A stretch of 64,000 nucleotides of DNA from Halorientalis regularis (GTDB lineage Archaea > Halobacteriota > Halobacteria > Halobacteriales > Haloarculaceae), in NCBI RefSeq assembly GCF_023698535.1, contig NZ_JALJCL010000015.1, forward strand, positions 41,049-105,048, given 5' to 3'. Every line of letters starts with the position of its first letter. Position 1 is the first letter of the stretch. Positions 62,719 through 64,000 of this stretch are shown here, piece by piece. A program made the position numbers and the translations under genes. Below the pieces are notes generated by a model. That model had not been told where the DNA came from. It did not search any database and worked only from the letters and a program-made list of their open reading frames with translations.

Positions 62719-63725
62719 GCGAGGAGGACCTACAACCCCTAGAACCCGGGGAGGGCATCGAACGGTTCCTCCGGCACCGGAAGCCGAGTATCCGGGAGAG
62801 TTCCTATCGCAACGCGAAGACCCGACTTCGGTTCTTCGAGGAGTGGTGTGAGGAACGCGAGATCGAGAACCTGAACAACCTCACTGGCCGGCTACTCGCC
62901 GACTTCGTCGCCTGGCGACGGGAGGACGTGAAGGCCGTCACGCTACAGAAGCAACTCAGTACGATTCGCGTGGCGCTCCGGTTCTGGTCGGACATCGAGG
63001 CGGTCCCGGACGGGCTCGCCGAGAAGGTTCACGCGCCGGAGCTGCCCGACGGGACGGCATCCCGCGACGTGCATCTCACGGCCGACCGTGCCGAGACGAT
63101 CCTGGCTCACCTCAACCGCTACGACTACGCCAGCCGGGACCACGCGCTCATGGTCCTGGCCTGGCAGACGGGGATGCGCCGGGGCGCGATTCGCTCGCTC
63201 GATGTCGACGATATGCGCCCGGACGACCACGCGCTCGTGGTGGAACATCGCCCGGACACGGGCACGAAGCTCAAGAACGGTCCCGACGGCGAGCGCTGGA
63301 TCTACCTCGGGCCGGAGTGGTACGGCATCGTCGAGGAGTACGTCGAAGCGAACCGGCTCGACAAGACCGACGAGTACGGCCGGCGACCGTTGCTCGCGAC
63401 CCAGAACGGCCGGCCGACGGGGGACACGATCTACAAGTGGATCAACCGGCTGACCCAACCGTGCCACTACGGCGAGTGTCCCCACGACCGCGACCCGGAG
63501 GATTGTGAGGCGACGGGGAAGGGCTACCCGTCGAAGTGCCCGTCGGCACGCTCCCCGCACGCGATACGCCGGGGCGCGATTACGCACCACCTCAATGAGG
63601 AGGTGTCGCCGGAGATCGCCAGCGAGCGCATGAACGTCTCGCTGGATGTCCTGTACGAACACTACGACGTTCGCACCGCTCGCGAGAAGATGGAAGTCCG
63701 CAAAAACCAGCTCGAAGACCTGTAA
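62715..63725 (+). CDS. int: SNJ2-type tyrosine integrase
   Basis: 336 residues. An N-terminal SAM-like core-binding domain (about 10-105; YRNAKTRLRFFEEWCEEREI) is followed by the catalytic domain. The Arg is in QTGMRRGAIRSLDVDDM (about 155), the His-x-x-Arg in SPHAIRRGAITHHL (about 283-286), and the Tyr in DVLYEHYDVRTAREKMEV (about 313-316). Cys pairs (CHYGECPHDRDPEDC) form an inserted zinc-like loop, typical of haloarchaeal integrases. It lies 58 nt from attR. Confidence 0.85.
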   Translation: MSEEDLQPLEPGEGIERFLRHRKPSIRESSYRNAKTRLRFFEEWCEEREIENLNNLTGRLLADFVAWRREDVKAVTLQKQLSTIRVALRFWSDIEAVPDGLAEKVHAPELPDGTASRDVHLTADRAETILAHLNRYDYASRDHALMVLAWQTGMRRGAIRSLDVDDMRPDDHALVVEHRPDTGTKLKNGPDGERWIYLGPEWYGIVEEYVEANRLDKTDEYGRRPLLATQNGRPTGDTIYKWINRLTQPCHYGECPHDRDPEDCEATGKGYPSKCPSARSPHAIRRGAITHHLNEEVSPEIASERMNVSLDVLYEHYDVRTAREKMEVRKNQLEDL

Positions 63726-63761
63726 CAATGCTTAGGAACAACGATATCGGGGAGGGTCTGC

Positions 63762-63795
63762 GCGCACGTGCGCAGTCTACCACCCAGCGAGTCCA
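63762..63795. repeat. attR core with adjacent palindrome
   Basis: CCCAGCGAGTCCA at 63783-63795 repeats attL. The perfect palindrome GCGCACGTGCGC (63762-63773) lies 9 nt inside it. After it, TTTTTTCC (63801 on) resembles the former tRNA transcript end. Confidence 0.75.
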
Positions 63796-63877
63796 CTCCA
63801 CCTTTTTTCCGCTCGGGTCCGCCTTCGGCGAACCACTCGCGGCAAAAACGTGGGCGAAAAAAGCCGAGTCCTCATAC

Positions 63878-64000
63878 TCAAGGACATAAGTACGTGAAGA
63901 TATTCGGAGGCTCGATGTCATCAAGCGCAATGAGTGCAGCCTCACGAAGTTCATCTAATGTGTCGAAGAGACGGTTTCCAAGAGACTGATCGAGCCGTCG
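63878..64000 (-). pseudogene. Partial IS630-family-like transposase, 3' end only
   Basis: The minus strand, entering from the window edge, reads 40 residues to a TGA at 63878-63880: RRLDQSLGNRLFDTLDELRE, then AALIALDDIEPPNIFTYLCP. This looks like the C-terminal end of IS630-type transposases (after the catalytic glutamate). The gene is cut by the window, so whether it is intact cannot be seen; it is listed as partial. The family call is by resemblance. Confidence 0.5.

Larger units (their letters stand above)
52409..63795. mobile_element. Integrated betapleolipovirus-like provirus
   Basis: About 11.4 kb between 13-bp direct repeats CCCAGCGAGTCCA, with the left copy being the 3' end of tRNA-Ala. 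The minus-strand block VP3-like / spike / two membrane proteins / zinc-finger microprotein / ATPase has the conserved pleolipovirus order (VP3, VP4, ORF6, ORF7, VP8). An SNJ2-type integrase lies next to attR and PhiH1-like repressors are present. No Rep of the alphapleolipovirus type and no DNA polymerase B were seen, which fits the beta group. Every core gene appears complete, so it may be able to excise. A second tyrosine recombinase and a pilin are cargo. Confidence 0.82.

Noticed and set aside
1..64000. CRISPR arrays, rRNA genes and restriction or toxin-antitoxin modules
   Set aside because: No regularly spaced repeats, rRNA sequence or recognisable modules of these kinds were found on reading.

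Overview
The window is high-GC chromosomal DNA from a haloarchaeon (class Halobacteria). Three things show this: very acidic proteins throughout, the archaeal split RNA polymerase genes (H, B'', B', A', A''), and archaeal EF-2, EF-1alpha, S7, S10 and S12. Haloarchaea-specific families are also present, including an HVO_0476-type zinc-finger protein, halocyanin-era type IV pilins and PhiH1-like repressors. The species cannot be named from this window alone.

Layout. (1) 1-9.6 kb is ordinary metabolism and signalling: a zinc-finger protein, two protein-L-isoaspartate methyltransferase paralogues, a pilin-like membrane protein, an acyl-CoA dehydrogenase, two overlapping CrcB fluoride channels, a soluble PAS chemotaxis transducer, a fumarylacetoacetate-hydrolase family enzyme and a class V aminotransferase. 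Within it, at 2.8-3.5 kb, an MFS transporter and a divergent regulator both survive only as 3' halves. (2) 9.7-17.4 kb is a transglutaminase / DUF58 / MoxR cluster. (3) 17.5-19.6 kb holds small regulators, a PD-(D/E)XK nuclease and tRNA-Asp. (4) 19.9-29.7 kb is the RNA polymerase operon rpoH-B''-B'-A'-A''-nusA; A'' carries a 489-residue LAGLIDADG intein in the trigger loop. (5) The usual archaeal run onward (S12, S7, EF-2, EF-1alpha, S10) is present but interrupted. A CoA-acylating aldehyde dehydrogenase and an iron alcohol dehydrogenase separate nusA from rps12. About 12 kb of surface-protein genes plus a DUF5781 gene separate rps7 from fusA. An ACT-domain gene and homoserine dehydrogenase separate fusA from the EF-1alpha gene.

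(6) The 34-45.2 kb surface-protein locus is the most unusual part. It has two tandemly duplicated secreted CARDB-repeat proteins with long Asp/Gly-rich segments, then two DUF6230-DUF6114 gene pairs (the second DUF6230 protein carries five PKD domains), then a third DUF6114 gene. A nearly identical promoter-like element, TAATAAA followed by CCCGTCTATATCCGGG, stands before all four secreted-protein genes. The two CARDB paralogues also share a 5' leader that can fold into three hairpins, with wobble and base changes that keep the pairing. I read this as one co-regulated cell-surface regulon.

(7) 52.4-63.8 kb is an integrated betapleolipovirus-like provirus of about 11.4 kb, inserted in tRNA-Ala(CGC). 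A 13-bp direct repeat marks both ends (52409-52421 and 63783-63795). The structural block on the minus strand (VP3-like, spike, two membrane proteins, zinc-finger microprotein, ATPase) follows the pleolipovirus order. The SNJ2-type integrase lies beside attR. Extra cargo includes a second, short tyrosine recombinase flanked by inverted motifs, a type IV pilin, two PhiH1-like repressors with a palindromic operator, and several overlapping zinc-finger microproteins. The window ends inside an IS630-like transposase gene.
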